From positions 5,659 through 69,658 of the forward strand of contig NW_019775870.1 of the NCBI RefSeq assembly GCF_001039355.2: DNA of 64,000 bases, written 5' to 3'. The first letter of the stretch is position 1. Each line of letters opens with the position of its first letter. This stretch comes from Lingula anatina (taxonomy: Eukaryota; Brachiopoda; Lingulata; Lingulida; Lingulidae). The notes under the pieces are model-generated. The model did no database searches, had not been told where the DNA came from, and saw only the letters and a program-made list of their open reading frames with translations. The position numbers and the translations under genes were made by a program. Shown piece after piece: positions 12,891 to 25,061 of the stretch.

Positions 12891-13171
12891 GGCTGCATTC
12901 ACATCAAGTTGAACCATGGCTCTACAAAACCACGACCTAAATATGGCGGACGTACATGAAAGGAAAACCGCCTAATCTTTTAATAGTCTTTCCGCCTCTC
13001 ACACGCCTCCCCATGTGTTCTCAATGGAGCCGAGATTTAATGACTCTACCCCCGCAGGGCGACGCATGGGAAGGCGTGTGAGAGGCGGAGAGACTATTAA
13101 AAGATTAGGCGGCTCTAGATGGCTTTGTAGAGCCACCATGGCCCATTGCTCGACTCGATGTGAATGCGGCC
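12891..13171. mobile_element. 281-bp palindromic MITE
   Basis: The ends are GGCTGCATTCACATC and GATGTGAATGCGGCC, flanked by TAT on both sides (12888-12890 and 13172-13174). Inside them is a second, very strong dyad of about 46 bp per arm (about 12968-13013 and 13068-13113), around the sequence CCGCCTAATC and its complement. The GGCYGYATTC end resembles that of the 215-bp element at 10343, suggesting a related mobilising transposase. The open frames across it are shadows of the palindrome. Confidence 0.85.
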
Positions 13172-13466
13172 TATGTATCAAACCGAATAGGAATTATAGG
13201 AAAAGTTACGATAGAAGTGTGATATATATATATGCCTTTGGATTAATCTTTGACCTTTTTTCAAGGCCAAATGGGCCAAATTTTGTAAAAGAAACACTTT
13301 TTTCGCGAAAAAATATTTGATCGTGCCGATTTTCAGAAACCTCATTGACTTTTATAATATGGTGAGGTCTCCTTTCATCTTCGTTAGTTAAAGGTCAATT
13401 GCACATTTGCGCTATTTCAAAAAAGTACAACTGAAACTTCTTTACCCTTATGCATGTGTATCTGTA

Positions 13467-13566
13467 AAATTGGCAGCGATACATCCATAGTTACTATTGA
13501 ACTTGAATAGGAAGTGATATACTGGCAATCTAAATTACCTATACCTTGAATATGACTGTTGACCTA
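13467..13566 (-). repeat. Dispersed repeat, minus-oriented copy
   Basis: The reverse complement of this stretch matches 23876-23975 over about 100 bp. Shared blocks include AGATTGCCAGTATAT, ACTTCCTATTCAA and TCAATAGT. The two copies flank the ZNFX1-like gene in opposite orientation. No ends are defined, so the family is unknown. Confidence 0.7.
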
Positions 13567-13747
13567 CATTGATGTACTTTTAACCCTAAACTGAACTTTA
13601 CAAATTATCCGAAACTTATGTGAAATGTATAAAGTCTACAAAAATAACGCTTTTGACCTATAGCTATTTACCTCTTTCCACAGGTGTTGGTGTCCTAGTA
13701 CAACATCATAAGATGTACTATTACTAGTAAGCATATATGTTGGAGAT

Positions 13748-14758
13748 ATGGCTGGACCATCAACTTCTAACATTCCCCTTGCCTTAGACTTGAAAATAAC
13801 CACCTTGCCATGTACGTTTCAACTTCGCATAGCAGACAAAGAAGTGGTCTATGCAGTGCTGGGAGCGGCTGCTGCTACTGGAATTGCTGCATTTTTTCTT
13901 CGACATAATCAGGACGTTCGGCGCATTATCAGGAATGTGATAGTGGGCAATGACCACGATCAAGACCCAGCAGTTAATGATATTAACCCAGGTTCTTTGC
14001 TTGTGGATATTACATGTTATACCAAAGAGAGTCTCCTCACGCTCGGGCGCCGATATCGGGATGGTTCTCTGGCTACGGACATAGAAGACGGCCTTAAATC
14101 AATCGGATACGACAAACCAATCACTGTCACAGCCGAAAGAGATGGCGAACCATTTGCATTAGACAAGGTGCACCAAGCACTAGAAGGCCTACATGTAGGC
14201 CTAGCCCTACAGGTAATTTTCAGTTAACATATAAAGTTTCTGCAAACTTGTTTTTACTGTTTATTTATGCCAGGGAATAGTCCAGAAACATTATTTAAGC
14301 TTTTCTGGAAAACATCTTCCATTTATTTTGTTAGCTGGGTCGCAGAGGCTTCTTTCTAACGTTATTTTAATGTAGGCCTACTTTTTGTATAGGACTGAAA
14401 AGAACTGAGGCCATACCCAGCAAACACGTCACGTTTGGATCACGAGGCTAGCATGTTGCTATGACGTTGTATGTGGTAGCCACGTGCTAGCCACGTGATC
14501 AGAACGTGACGTGTTTGCTGGGAATATTTTATCAAATGGCCTCAGGTAGAGAAATTAATTAAGCCTTCGGTCTTAGTGTTAAGCATCGTAACCATAAATT
14601 TCTAGGATATCAGAAGCCGGCTTCTACATTTCCCTGCTCTATTTTTGGTAAAACATACTTTGTGTTAAATAAACAAATAAATAAAAAAGAATTTAATCTG
14701 CATAACGGAACCACTGTTGAAGAACAAAAAAAATATACAGTTGGCCTTCATTGAGAAT

Positions 14759-14842
<84 letters not shown>

Positions 14843-17800
14843 GACATTTCTTTGAAATAAAAAAACGATTGTAGAATAGGGGTCTAGAGCTTCATACCAA
14901 TTTTTGCCATGAAAAATCTAGACTCCATGAAGGGAAATCATTTTCCGACTTTTTTTTCTTGGCGATTTCTTTCAAGCCTATTTTTGAAAGACACCCAGTA
15001 GTCATAATTTCTGTCAAAAGACAATTTGTTGGGCAAATCGCTGGGTTCACTTCTGTCCTTTTTATTTTTAGGACGTACTTTTTTCTGGTTTTGGTGGCCT
15101 TAACTATTTATTTTCATTGCCATCGCTTTCATAAGTGGTTATTCGCGGAAAACGATGTTTTTCTATTGAACTCGGCCGGTACTCAAATTTATGTTCGACT
15201 ATATCGGCATCACTATGCTCAATTGAAGTTGCCGCCGTCCGGGTGTAGGAACATTAAACCTAGGCAGATCATAATTCGAAACACCCTTATGGACAAACGG
15301 AGCAGGGCCCCGACTACTTTCCCTACCAGTCGTTGGGAAGTAACAGTCTCGGATTTCACGACGCGGCCTGGAAGCTTTACACAAACAAAAATGTTATAAT
15401 GATCTTTGTTATCGACATACAGACTCTCAACAGGCAAAGCAAAAAAGTCGTACTTGTATTCTAAATTGGCTGGCTGCGAAGTGAATGCTGACTGAGAACG
15501 TTGTTTGGGTTTTGATTTGATTGATTGCGGTTCATTTGTTGATTTCGAACAAGCTTTTAATTTTTTATTATTTAGGTATTTATCTTTTAAAATGAATCGG
15601 ATATTGATTAATGATTCGCCTATCTAAATTAAAATTTACTGCCAATTACCATGTTTCAAGCATTTACATTTGAACACTTAATATATAGTATTGAAAATAG
15701 CCCTTTGAGTTTCCTTCTTACCGAAAATTTTTTTAATTGATTGGATATTGATTTATATATTTTTAGGTGTATGTAAGCCTGCTTACATTTGATTTTATTT
15801 GATAAACACCATTTTTCGAGCCTTTACAATTATACACTAAATGAATACTGAAACTTGAAAGAAAATGCCATCCGAATTTGAAAATCACATAAGGTACTTT
15901 AGGTTGAATTTTAAGAAAAAAAATATTTCCACCAAAGATAAAAGCAAATCTATTGATTGAAGAGACAGGGTGACAGAAAACATTGGAATTTAGAAGAGTG
16001 TCTGAAAAAACTTTTCATCAGGACACTATGCTGAAGATCTAAATAAAAATATTAGTCCAAAAGAAAAACAATTAACAAACATTAAAAATGCCATCAGAAT
16101 CCGAAGTTATTTGCAAAGATTTGCAAAAAAATATTGCAAATTATTTGCAGTACTGGAGTTTTATGGTTCGATGAAATCGCAATTGAATTTTTTTTCTAAC
16201 AACTTGAATGATTTTCTTTTTTGTTAGGCGGAGAGAGGAAGAGGCAATGGTGGTGGGCGTGGGAGAGGAAGAGGAAGGGGAAGATCACGCGGCAGAGGTG
16301 GAGGTTTTCAACAACCTCGTGATCCAGAGTGAGTATACAACATAAACTGAGGCCATTTATTATGTCCCTCCCCCCCCCCTCCACAAAAAATGAGGGTATA
16401 TACTAGTAGCTTTAAACATACATCTGTTTGTCTGTTGGATTACCAGTGACTAGCCTATATTGTAAATAGGGAATGTGGCCATTATTAAAAAGCACCTAAT
16501 TTTTATACAAAGCAACCAAGACAAATGAATATTTGGGGTGATAATGCACGTATTAGTAAGTTATTAAAAAAAACTCTGTCTAAGTTATTTTGTAACTTAT
16601 AATTGAGTTTGCACGTGAGTTTTCTCATTAGTGCGCCTGTTAAGTTAAATGTTATGTTCAGTTGATAACAACAAAGAACTAATGAAAATGTGTCAAACCA
16701 TTAGTGTTTATTTGTGGTTGGTCAGAACAGAGTGAAGGAACGGTGAAAAGCACATACTTTTCTTTGATAGACTGTAGATCTACCAGTTGTTAAGGGGAAC
16801 ATTTCTGAATTTAAAAAATCACCTTTCGAGACACTGAATCTGTTTCTTTGAATATATTTGTTTAATGTATGCATAATTACTAACTTTATTGCATTGTTTG
16901 CTGCTAATTGATATGTAATATCATTTAATTAGTGACTTACATTTGTCCCCAACAATCTCTGCTTTAAGGCAACAAGGAAAATATGCCGCTGGTAGACCAA
17001 GAAATACCAATAGAGGTGGCAGTCATGCAAGACTGGGTGAAGAGAGGAGGATGCCACTTCTTGGGTACCGTAAACTTGTTGAATTTCAGTCCAAAGAACC
17101 TCCTGAACTATTATCCACACTAAATCACTCAAAAAGTGGATTTCGGGAACTCTTGTCATCAGACTCGTTGAAACCTGATTGGATCCAGCTTGTCCTTGCC
17201 TTGTTAACTAAAGCTTGCACATGCAGCTCATCGCCCCAGCTTTTGATACAGCTGCTGAACATCGTCAAAGACTCCAAATTTCTGAGTGTGCACCTTGTAA
17301 TGTATATTGGCCAGATGGGTTTAGAAAGTTCAGTCTACAGGCAAGAAGAATTTAAAGAGCCCATAAAAGAAATGTTAAAGATATTTAGAGAGCTACTTAT
17401 AAGGTTACCACAGGCTGCAGTAGCCACTGTTCTGGGTCCCTTGTCAATGTTACGTAGCACCATTATAAGACTTCAGGTGAATAGTGACATTATTGATGAA
17501 GATATTGAGCTTCAGCTGGCAGAGGTAAACAGCTTGAGTGAAGCCATTTTGAAGACAGAGCAAGAAGGCGGCGCAGGATGTGACATGGCCGTAGCTTCTG
17601 ATGATCAGCCCCCATCCGATGATTTCAGAAATGTTCCCATTTTCCCAACTCATGATGACATCAACTTGAAAGAAGAGCCATTTCTAAGAGCAAATAAAAC
17701 ACATGGTAGATACCAAGATGTCAATCATTATCTTGATGTCCAGTTCCGTCTCCTGCGCGAAGATTTTGTTCGGCCTTTAAGGGAGGGAATTACAAAGTTT

Positions 17801-20800
17801 TCAAATCTTGGATCTATCAACCGAAGAGATGAACGTCTTCAAGACATCCGTATCTACCATGATGTCTATGTGGTTAATCCAGTGTGTACAATCAATGGAT
17901 TGGTGTACAGAATACGTTTTGCTGTGTCCAAGCTTAAGGGGGTGAGGTGGGAGTCAACTAAAAGACTGATCTTTGGTTCTCTTGTATGCCTGTCCCAGGA
18001 TCGTTTCAAAACACTTCTGTTTGCCACAGTTGCCAACCGCAATCCAAAAGACTTGGCAAAAGGGTTCTTAGAATTACGCTTTGAGCAGAGAAGGGGAGAG
18101 GTTCACAGAATTTCACCCGCCACCTCCTTCATTATGGCTGAGACAACTGCTTACTTTGAGGCGTGTCGCCATGTTCTCTTTGGATTACAGACCATTGAGG
18201 AGGATGAATTTCCATTGAAAAGATATATAGTTCACTGTGAAAATGAGGTGGCTCCACCAAAATACCTGCTAGAAAGAGCCCGGAATAAAGCTGCATTTGA
18301 TTTAAGTCCACTAACAGAAGACACACTAGTCAAAAGACAGGAACCCCTCCTTCAACTTCAAGATGACACAGGTAATGATGATTACCTCCCAGTGGAGAGT
18401 GTGGCAGGTAAGAGTGCTCGGCAGGTGCTAGTACTTATTACCTCGAGCTGGCCTAGTGCTGAGGTGTTCCACCTGGATGAATCCCAAATGCAAGCCCTGA
18501 AGACAGTCCTAACCAAAGAGATAGCTGTTATACAGGGACCACCTGGTACAGGCAAGACGTACCTAGGTCTGAAGATTGCTCAGGCGCTCCTTCACAATAA
18601 AGCTGTGTGGGGTGGAGACACTCCTGTTCTAGTTGTATGCTACACCAACCATGCATTGGATCAGTTTCTGGAGGGCATACACACTTTTATACAAAATGGT
18701 ATAGTCAGGGTTGGGGGGAGGTCAAAGAGCAAGGCTCTGGAGAAGTTTTTCATCAGAAACCTTAAAGATGAAATGCGTCAAAACAAGAAGGTGCCCAGAG
18801 GAGTTCTCGAAGGTTTGAATGATGCAAGATCAGAAATGAAGGAAATAGAGTTACAAATAGAAAATATTGTAGCCCGTATAGAGCAGACAGACCAAGGAAT
18901 CTTGCATGAGGACACACTACGCCCTTTTATTGACCATGTCCACTACAGAAGCCTTACAGAGTTCAGACAACCTCAAGGATTGGGTTGGCCATTTGAACAA
19001 ACTTCTCAAAGGAATTCCAACATGCTCGACTGGTTAGGGTTTGGAAATAACCTGTATTCCCCAGGGGATTATAGAGGGTTTGAAGAAGGAGAAGTCCCAG
19101 AAAAAAAGAAGAAAGGAAATGAGTATGAAGTAGAACAACTCGAAGAAGAGGAAGAAGAAGAGGAAGAAGAAGAAGATGAAAAAGAGGAGGAAGTTATTGA
19201 AGTGGAGGAAGAAGCAGACCTGTTGCAGGAGCAAAGGATAATTGATGATGCAGAAGAGGACGTTGATTTTTCTAGATTGAGGAGAAGGGTGGCCATTTCT
19301 GATTTTCCTCTTGCCCTTGATTTTGATACTTTAAGTATCTCTGAATTTGGTAGTACCAAAGACGGAGAAGATATGGGTTGGCAAGTGCAAAATCGAACAT
19401 CCAAAAAACGCAAGAAAATTCCAATAGATGGATTTCGCAACAAGAATGCAATGTCTGAAGATGAAGCTGGGCAAGTGGGCAATGTCTGGACCCTTTCTGA
19501 CAAAGATAGATGGCGGTTATATCACTTGTGGATTACTAAATACTGTACACATCTTAAGGAAGGGATAGAGGGATATGAGGAACAGTATGAAGAAGTCTCA
19601 GCACGCATGAGGGAAATCAAGAACCAGCAGGATTTGATTATTCTTAAAGAGGCTGCTGTGATTGGCATGACCACAATTGGCGCTGCCAAGTACCGCAGCA
19701 TCCTCCAAGAAGTCCAGCCCAAGATTGTGATTGTTGAAGAAGCAGCTGAAGTGCTGGAAGCCCACATTGTGACCTCACTTACAAAGTCGTGTCAGCATCT
19801 CATCCTTATTGGGGACCACAAGCAGCTAAGACCAACACCAACAGTGTGTGAGCTGGCAAAGAAGTACAACCTTGATGTGTCTCTCTTTGAGAGGATGGTC
19901 AAGAATGGCATGCAAGTTGACTGCCTAAAGCTGCAGCACCGCATGCGTCCTGAGATTGCTACATTACTCAGGCACATCTACCCAGAGCTGGAAAACCACC
20001 CAAGTGTTGAGGATGCTGAAGACATCAGAGGCGTTTCAAAAAATATGTTTTTCATTAACCATAGCTATCCAGAAGTTAAGGATGGAGAGAACAGAAGTCG
20101 ATCCAATAAACATGAGGCAAAGTTTATGGTTGCGCTGTGTAAATATCTCCTCCTTCAGGGATATGGGGCATCGCAGATCACCATTCTAACCACTTACACA
20201 GGCCAGCTGTTGCAGTTCAAGAAAATCATGCCCAAGACAACATTCCAGGGAGTGCGCGTGTCTTCCGTAGACAATTTTCAAGGAGAAGAGAATGATATCA
20301 TCTTACTATCGCTTGTCCGCAGCAACACAGAAGGGAACATGGGATTCTTGGCAATTCAAAACCGCATTTGTGTGGTGCTATCACGTGCCAAAAAGGGTTT
20401 TTATGTAATAGGAAACTTCAGGCTGTTAGCTGAAAATAACATGTGGAGCAAGATAATTTATGACCTTCGAAAATGTGGGTCTATTGGAGAAGGGCTGCGG
20501 TTGTACTGTCAGAACCATCCAGAAAATGGGGGCATTCTTGCCAAGACAGATCTTGATTTTAAAGAGGCACCAGAGGGTGGGTGTTTGCTACCTTGTGAAT
20601 ATCGTCTTCCTTGCAGACATGTATGCAAAAAGGTCTGCCATAGCTATGATAAAGAGCATGCAAATTATAGATGCATGGAGCCATGCATGAAGACAATTTG
20701 CAAAAGGATGCATCAGTGCACCAAACTCTGCTTTGAAGAATGTGGCAAATGCATGAAGATGGTGGATAAAGTCATGCCTGCCTGTGGCCATAAGCAATCC

Positions 20801-22778
20801 GTTGCTTGCTCAGTGGACCCGTATCTAGTGTCCTGTAATCAGCCATGTGATGTAAAACTGCCTTGTGGGCACGAGTGCAGGAACAAGTGTGGTGAGGAAC
20901 ACACAAAGAAATGTAACAAGGTATGCAGACGTCTCTGGCCTTGTGGTCACGTTTTGATGACATATTGCCATCGTACTCCTGAGACTTTCCCATGTCCTAC
21001 ACCATGTGGGGCAATGCTGGAGTGTGGGCACAAATGTGCTGGAGCATGTGGCAAATGCAGACAAGGGCGACTACACATGCCATGCCAACAGAAATGTAAT
21101 CGCAATTTAGTATGTGGACATCCATGCAAGGACACGTGCACCAAGAACTGCCCCCCTTGTCAGAGGCCTTGTGAGAACCGCTGTGTGCACAGCAAATGCC
21201 AAAAGACCTGTGGAGAACCCTGTGTGCCTTGTATGGAAGCCTGTTCATGGGAGTGCAAACACCACATATGCAGGAAGCTGTGCAGTGAGCCGTGTGACCG
21301 TCCACCTTGTAATGAACCTTGCAGCAGGATGCTGAGATGCAGACATCCATGTATTGGCCTTTGTGGTGAGCCATGTCCCAAATTGTGCCGAGTTTGCAAT
21401 GGCGAGGAAGTGACAAAAATATTCTTTGGGACTGAGGATGAAGAAGACGCTCGATTTGTGCAACTCACAGATTGCAAGCACTACTTTGAAGTCAGCGGAC
21501 TCGATCAGTATTTTGCCATGGAAAGCAGTAATTCAACAAACATGAGCATTCAGTTAAAATGCTGCCCTCTGTGTAAGACACCAATTAGGAGAAACCTGCG
21601 TTATGGCAAGCAGATTAACACTCAGTTAGCAAATATAGAATTAGTGAAGAGGAAGTTGGCTGTTGACATGCACATACTCCTTACAACTCACAGCCGTCTT
21701 CAAAGGGAAATTTCTGACATCAGACAGACAGATCTGATTGGCTTGTCTCATGCGCAGAACATCTTAGCTTATTTTGAAACCAAGATTACAGGTGGAACAG
21801 TTTCAGGCAATCATTTGGCCTTTATTGAGAATCAAATCAACTTCATTAAAAGGGTCTCTGGCATGAAGGCGAAGCTTGTAGATCAGCAGAAGGAAACCGA
21901 GAAATATGCCAGTGAACTCAAGGACATTATGAAGGAGCTCACATCCCTTTATTCCTGGATCGTTCAGCCTCGCTCTCACATGAGCCAGCAGGAGACAACC
22001 CAGTTCAGTGCAGAGACAACTCGCCTGGCCCTGCTGGGCAACTGGTTCATCATGAAAACCCAAATAGAGAACAGCGGGAGGACCTTGCCCCCCGAACTAT
22101 CTGATCAGTTTGATCAAACGAAAACCCTACTGTGTGACAAGAAACCACTTTCTCCAGAAAGAGAGGCAAAAGTGAAGAGAATATACTCTGATGTGAAGCA
22201 GGCCTGTCCAGCCTCGGGACTACGAATCACAGACACAGAACGCCAGGAAATAGTTCAAGCCATGGGTCTGACCCAAGGGCATTGGTTTAAGTGTCCAAAT
22301 GGTAAGTTTGATTTGAATATAAAGCCAGCTTATAGACAGTAATATTCAAATGTGAAACTGTTCATGTCTCTTGGTCTGCTTGGTTCTCACCTTGGCATAA
22401 AAGTTTTTTCCATCTTTGGGTTTTCTGTACAAGTTAATCACAATGAACATACATATATATCCTATATATCAACATTAATCTTCACTATATAAAGTATTTA
22501 AGTGTTTGATGGTCTCGTGTAAATTTCTAGAATGTTGATAAGTGTTTTCAGGAAAAACGCTGAACACAAATGTATCTTGTTTGTTGACAGGTCATATCTA
22601 TGCAATCGGAGACTGTGGTGGTGCCATGGAAGAAGCAACATGTCCTGAATGTAAGGCTTGTATTGGTGGACAGAGTCATCGACTTCGGGATGATAATCAG
22701 TTGGCTGGAGAAATGGATGGGGCTCGTCACGCTGCATGGTCAGAGGCAGCCAACATGGCAAATTATGAGGGTTTCTGA
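13748..22778 (+). CDS. ZNFX1: NFX1-type zinc finger helicase, ZNFX1-like
   Basis: Phase-compatible exons: 13748-14212, 16228-16328, 16969-22301 and 22591-22778 (TGA), about 2028 residues (human ZNFX1: 1918). Exon 1 follows an acceptor at 13683 and an in-frame TAA; residues about 35-51 form a hydrophobic segment followed by basic residues. Exon 2 encodes an RG-rich linker. Exon 3 carries superfamily 1 helicase motifs: Walker A GPPGTGKT (about 18536), CYTNHALDQF, motif II VEEAAE (about 19733), GDHKQLRPTP, LQHRMRPEIA, VDNFQGEENDII and VLSRAKKGF. It also has an acidic run (19139-19215) and NFX1-type Cys/His repeats (20560-21420). Exon 4 completes the RZ-type finger seen in ZNFX1 and RNF213 (HWFKCPNG joined to HIYAIGDCGG). 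Vertebrate ZNFX1 senses viral dsRNA at mitochondria; the nematode homologue acts in small-RNA inheritance. Exons 3 and 4 are certain; the link to exons 1 and 2 rests on phase and spacing. Confidence 0.93.
14416..14522. mobile_element. 107-bp palindromic element, CCCAGCAAACA ends
   Basis: The ends are CCCAGCAAACACGTCACGTT and its complement, and the arms extend about 38 bp with two or three mismatches into a GGCTAGCA block. The whole element is a near-perfect foldback in intron 1 of the ZNFX1-like gene. I recall CCCAGCAAACA ends on short non-autonomous elements in several marine invertebrate genomes; that comparison is from memory. No clear target duplication is visible. Confidence 0.8.
14762..14839. 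repeat. (TA)n microsatellite
   Basis: An uninterrupted TA run of about 78 bp in intron 1 of the ZNFX1-like gene. Confidence 0.95.
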
Positions 22779-24660
22779 TTAAACATCCATGTGATTAATT
22801 TTTGTCGAATTGAGATGGATTGTGGTACAATGCAGGCAGAGTTACAAGTGAATTGCTGAGACGTGGATGATTCTAAATCTTCACCGATTTGATGCATTTT
22901 ATTGGAACTGGTGAATTCAAGTGAAATGATTCAGAAGAAATTGGACACTTCTCTGGCATCTGTATTTATAGTCGTGGTTGTGTAATTGTTATGAGATTAT
23001 GTCACATAGACTTTGTGTGCCATGTAATTATTGTGTGTTGTGATCACCAAAACTAACTGTAATATTTTGAAGGCCCCATCGAAGTATCTAGACTGTGACA
23101 ATGTGACAATTGGATAAACTGCTGCTGAATTAAGAAGTGAACATCGGCACACGACTAAAAGGGCAATTTGAGAACTGACTGGTTCTTACGACATTTTGAC
23201 CTCAATGACAATTTTAGAATTTGATTTGTAAAAGACCAGCTGTAAAATGTTGTGTTTCAATACTTTTAAGTATTATAATATATGTGTTTGTAGTAGATGT
23301 ACCCGATAGGCAATGGTTAATTATGATATGCGATAAGCAGAAACTATAACATATAAGCATATCATAGTACGTACAAGTACGTGTGTTGTTTTTCAAAATT
23401 GTTGTATGTGAAATCTATAATTTCCAGACAAAAAATGCATAGGACAAAATGAAAGTATCTTTAAAGTCTTTATGAACGTATGGAGACATTATATATTTCC
23501 CCAAATACCTTGCATATAAGACCCTGTTGATAAGGAATAGAACAAAGCCTATTTGCAACTGATATTTGCAACGGATAAGTACAAAATTGCGAGTAATAAT
23601 AATTTAAAAGGAAATTGAGAGATGAGAAAATGAGAGTTTTGGTGGTGATTTATAAATTAATTAATTGATAAAAAAAAATAAATAGACGAGCAGTGATCAG
23701 AATTGACTGCATATTTCGAAATGTCTAAGAATCAGAAGAAAAGAGTCAAAAAGTGAAAAAAATGACAGGTCAATTTCAACCTCTCAGTAGGATTTTCAAT
23801 AAATGAATTTCTATTAAATTCTCTGCCAGTTTTAGGAATATAAATGCTGAAAAATTTGCAAAATGGCAAAAAGCAGGTCAAAGGTCAATTTCAAGGTCAC
23901 AGTGAGATTGCCAGTATATGACTTCCTATTCAAATTCAATAGTGACTATGAGCGTATCTCTGCCAGTTTGGGAAAATTTTAATTTAAAATTCAAAACATT
24001 GGAAAATTTACCAGGTTCAGTTCGATTTCGTGGCATCGTGTTCAATGTAAATTGCAGTTTAATTTTAGCATGAAAAAAAGATCATAGTACCTCATGAAGC
24101 ACTAGAAAAATGGGTCGCTTTCGCATTGAGCGATTCACTATAACAGCTATATACATGTAGATAAATGTACATTGTAGAGTGAATTGACCTGTAAACTCCA
24201 GGCGTAAATAAGCAGGAGACGGAAAATTATTTCTTATTGTTACTCAGTTACACATGTAGTCCAGGGGTAATTTTTCTACTTTCCAGATGTAATTCAAAAT
24301 TGACGCGTAACATTGGAATTTAAGTCTTGAGAGTAGCAGGAATTTTCAAACTTAAATTTTATTCTGAGACGGGATTGCTACAAGGTTTTGAGATCATTTG
24401 GAATTTTCAACTTGAATTTTTGCAGAGGCAGAATTTCCAAATTCAACTCTTAGGCCATCGGGAAGTAAGTTTTGACTTTGTTTTTGTATGGCCGGAAACA
24501 ATTAATAGACCCATTATCCACACAAGACTCTCCATTTTTAAGCTACATTATCAATCTTTATACCAAATCCATATGCTAACTTTCCATTCTGTATAAATGG
24601 ATTTTTAGCAACATTCTTATAGACAACTCCAAAATTTAAACGTAAGATTTTAGATAACAC
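22779..24660 (+). other. 3'UTR and downstream flank of ZNFX1-like gene
   Basis: AT-rich and without coding signal. A candidate AATAAA occurs at about 23677. The only structured material is the dispersed repeat at 23762-23977. Confidence 0.4.
23762..23977 (+). repeat. Dispersed repeat, plus copy with internal duplication
   Basis: The right half (23876-23975) is the inverse of 13467-13566. The left half (about 23766-23850) is a more diverged tandem version of it: both contain GGTCAATTTCAA followed by a CTGCCAGTTT block. No coding potential. Confidence 0.65.
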
Positions 24661-24680
24661 TTTTGTGCTTAAGTGTGAGA

Positions 24681-24773
24681 TAATACATTGTCACCCGAAC
24701 GATATATGCCATAACACCTCGAGCGTCAGCGAGAGGTGTTCATGGCATATATCGTTCGGGTGACAATGTATTA
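24681..24773. repeat. 93-bp near-perfect palindrome
   Basis: Arms of about 40 bp (24681-24720 and 24731-24773) pair with a single one-base difference. The arms begin AATACATTGTCACCCGAACG and the centre pairs further to leave a loop of about 8 bases. The dyad could be a transposon end or an inverted-repeat transcript. There is no evidence here for which. Confidence 0.85.
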
Positions 24774-25061
24774 TTTGACATACATACCGAGAAAATATTA
24801 CAGTCATTTCATCCTAAAACACCCCTTAAACCGAATAAAGTGACCTTATATCACGCTCTAGAGATGTTATACGGAATAAACTCGTCCACGTGCGCTGGTC
24901 ACCTCCCGCCAAATTCTTACGTTATGTCTGACCAATTTGGTCAATTTTTGCTTAATACTTGTCGTGGACGTTCAACCGTAAACACTGACCGTGCGCGTCT
25001 CAGCTGAGCCACACCTAGCTGGGACTGCTTGCCGAAAAAAGGTCCCAAGGCAAAAACTCTA

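Larger units (their letters stand above)
9231..13683. other. Intergenic, no gene recognised
   Basis: Between CAB39 and the ZNFX1-like gene I find only short shadow frames. The interval holds the inverted-repeat elements listed separately (10343-10557, 11123-11688, 12891-13171), a poly-A run at about 12530-12556, and a dispersed repeat at 13467-13566. The promoter of the ZNFX1-like gene is probably near its right end. Confidence 0.5.

Noticed and set aside
13015..13320. 101-codon frame near 13 kb
   Set aside because: It runs through the palindromic MITE and stays open only because of the dyad; no homology and no splice context.
14959..15399. 146-codon open frame in intron 1 of the ZNFX1-like gene
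   Set aside because: Composition is atypical, there is no recognisable domain or convincing splice context, and overlapping frames are open on the other strand. The locally higher GC could be a regulatory island but nothing supports a gene.
19034..19503. Minus-strand open frames opposite the ZNFX1 acidic region
   Set aside because: Poly-Ser and poly-Phe readings of the GAA/GAG run of the real gene on the other strand.
20588..21477. Several overlapping Cys/His-rich frames on both strands
   Set aside because: Shadows of the NFX1-type finger repeats of the real frame.
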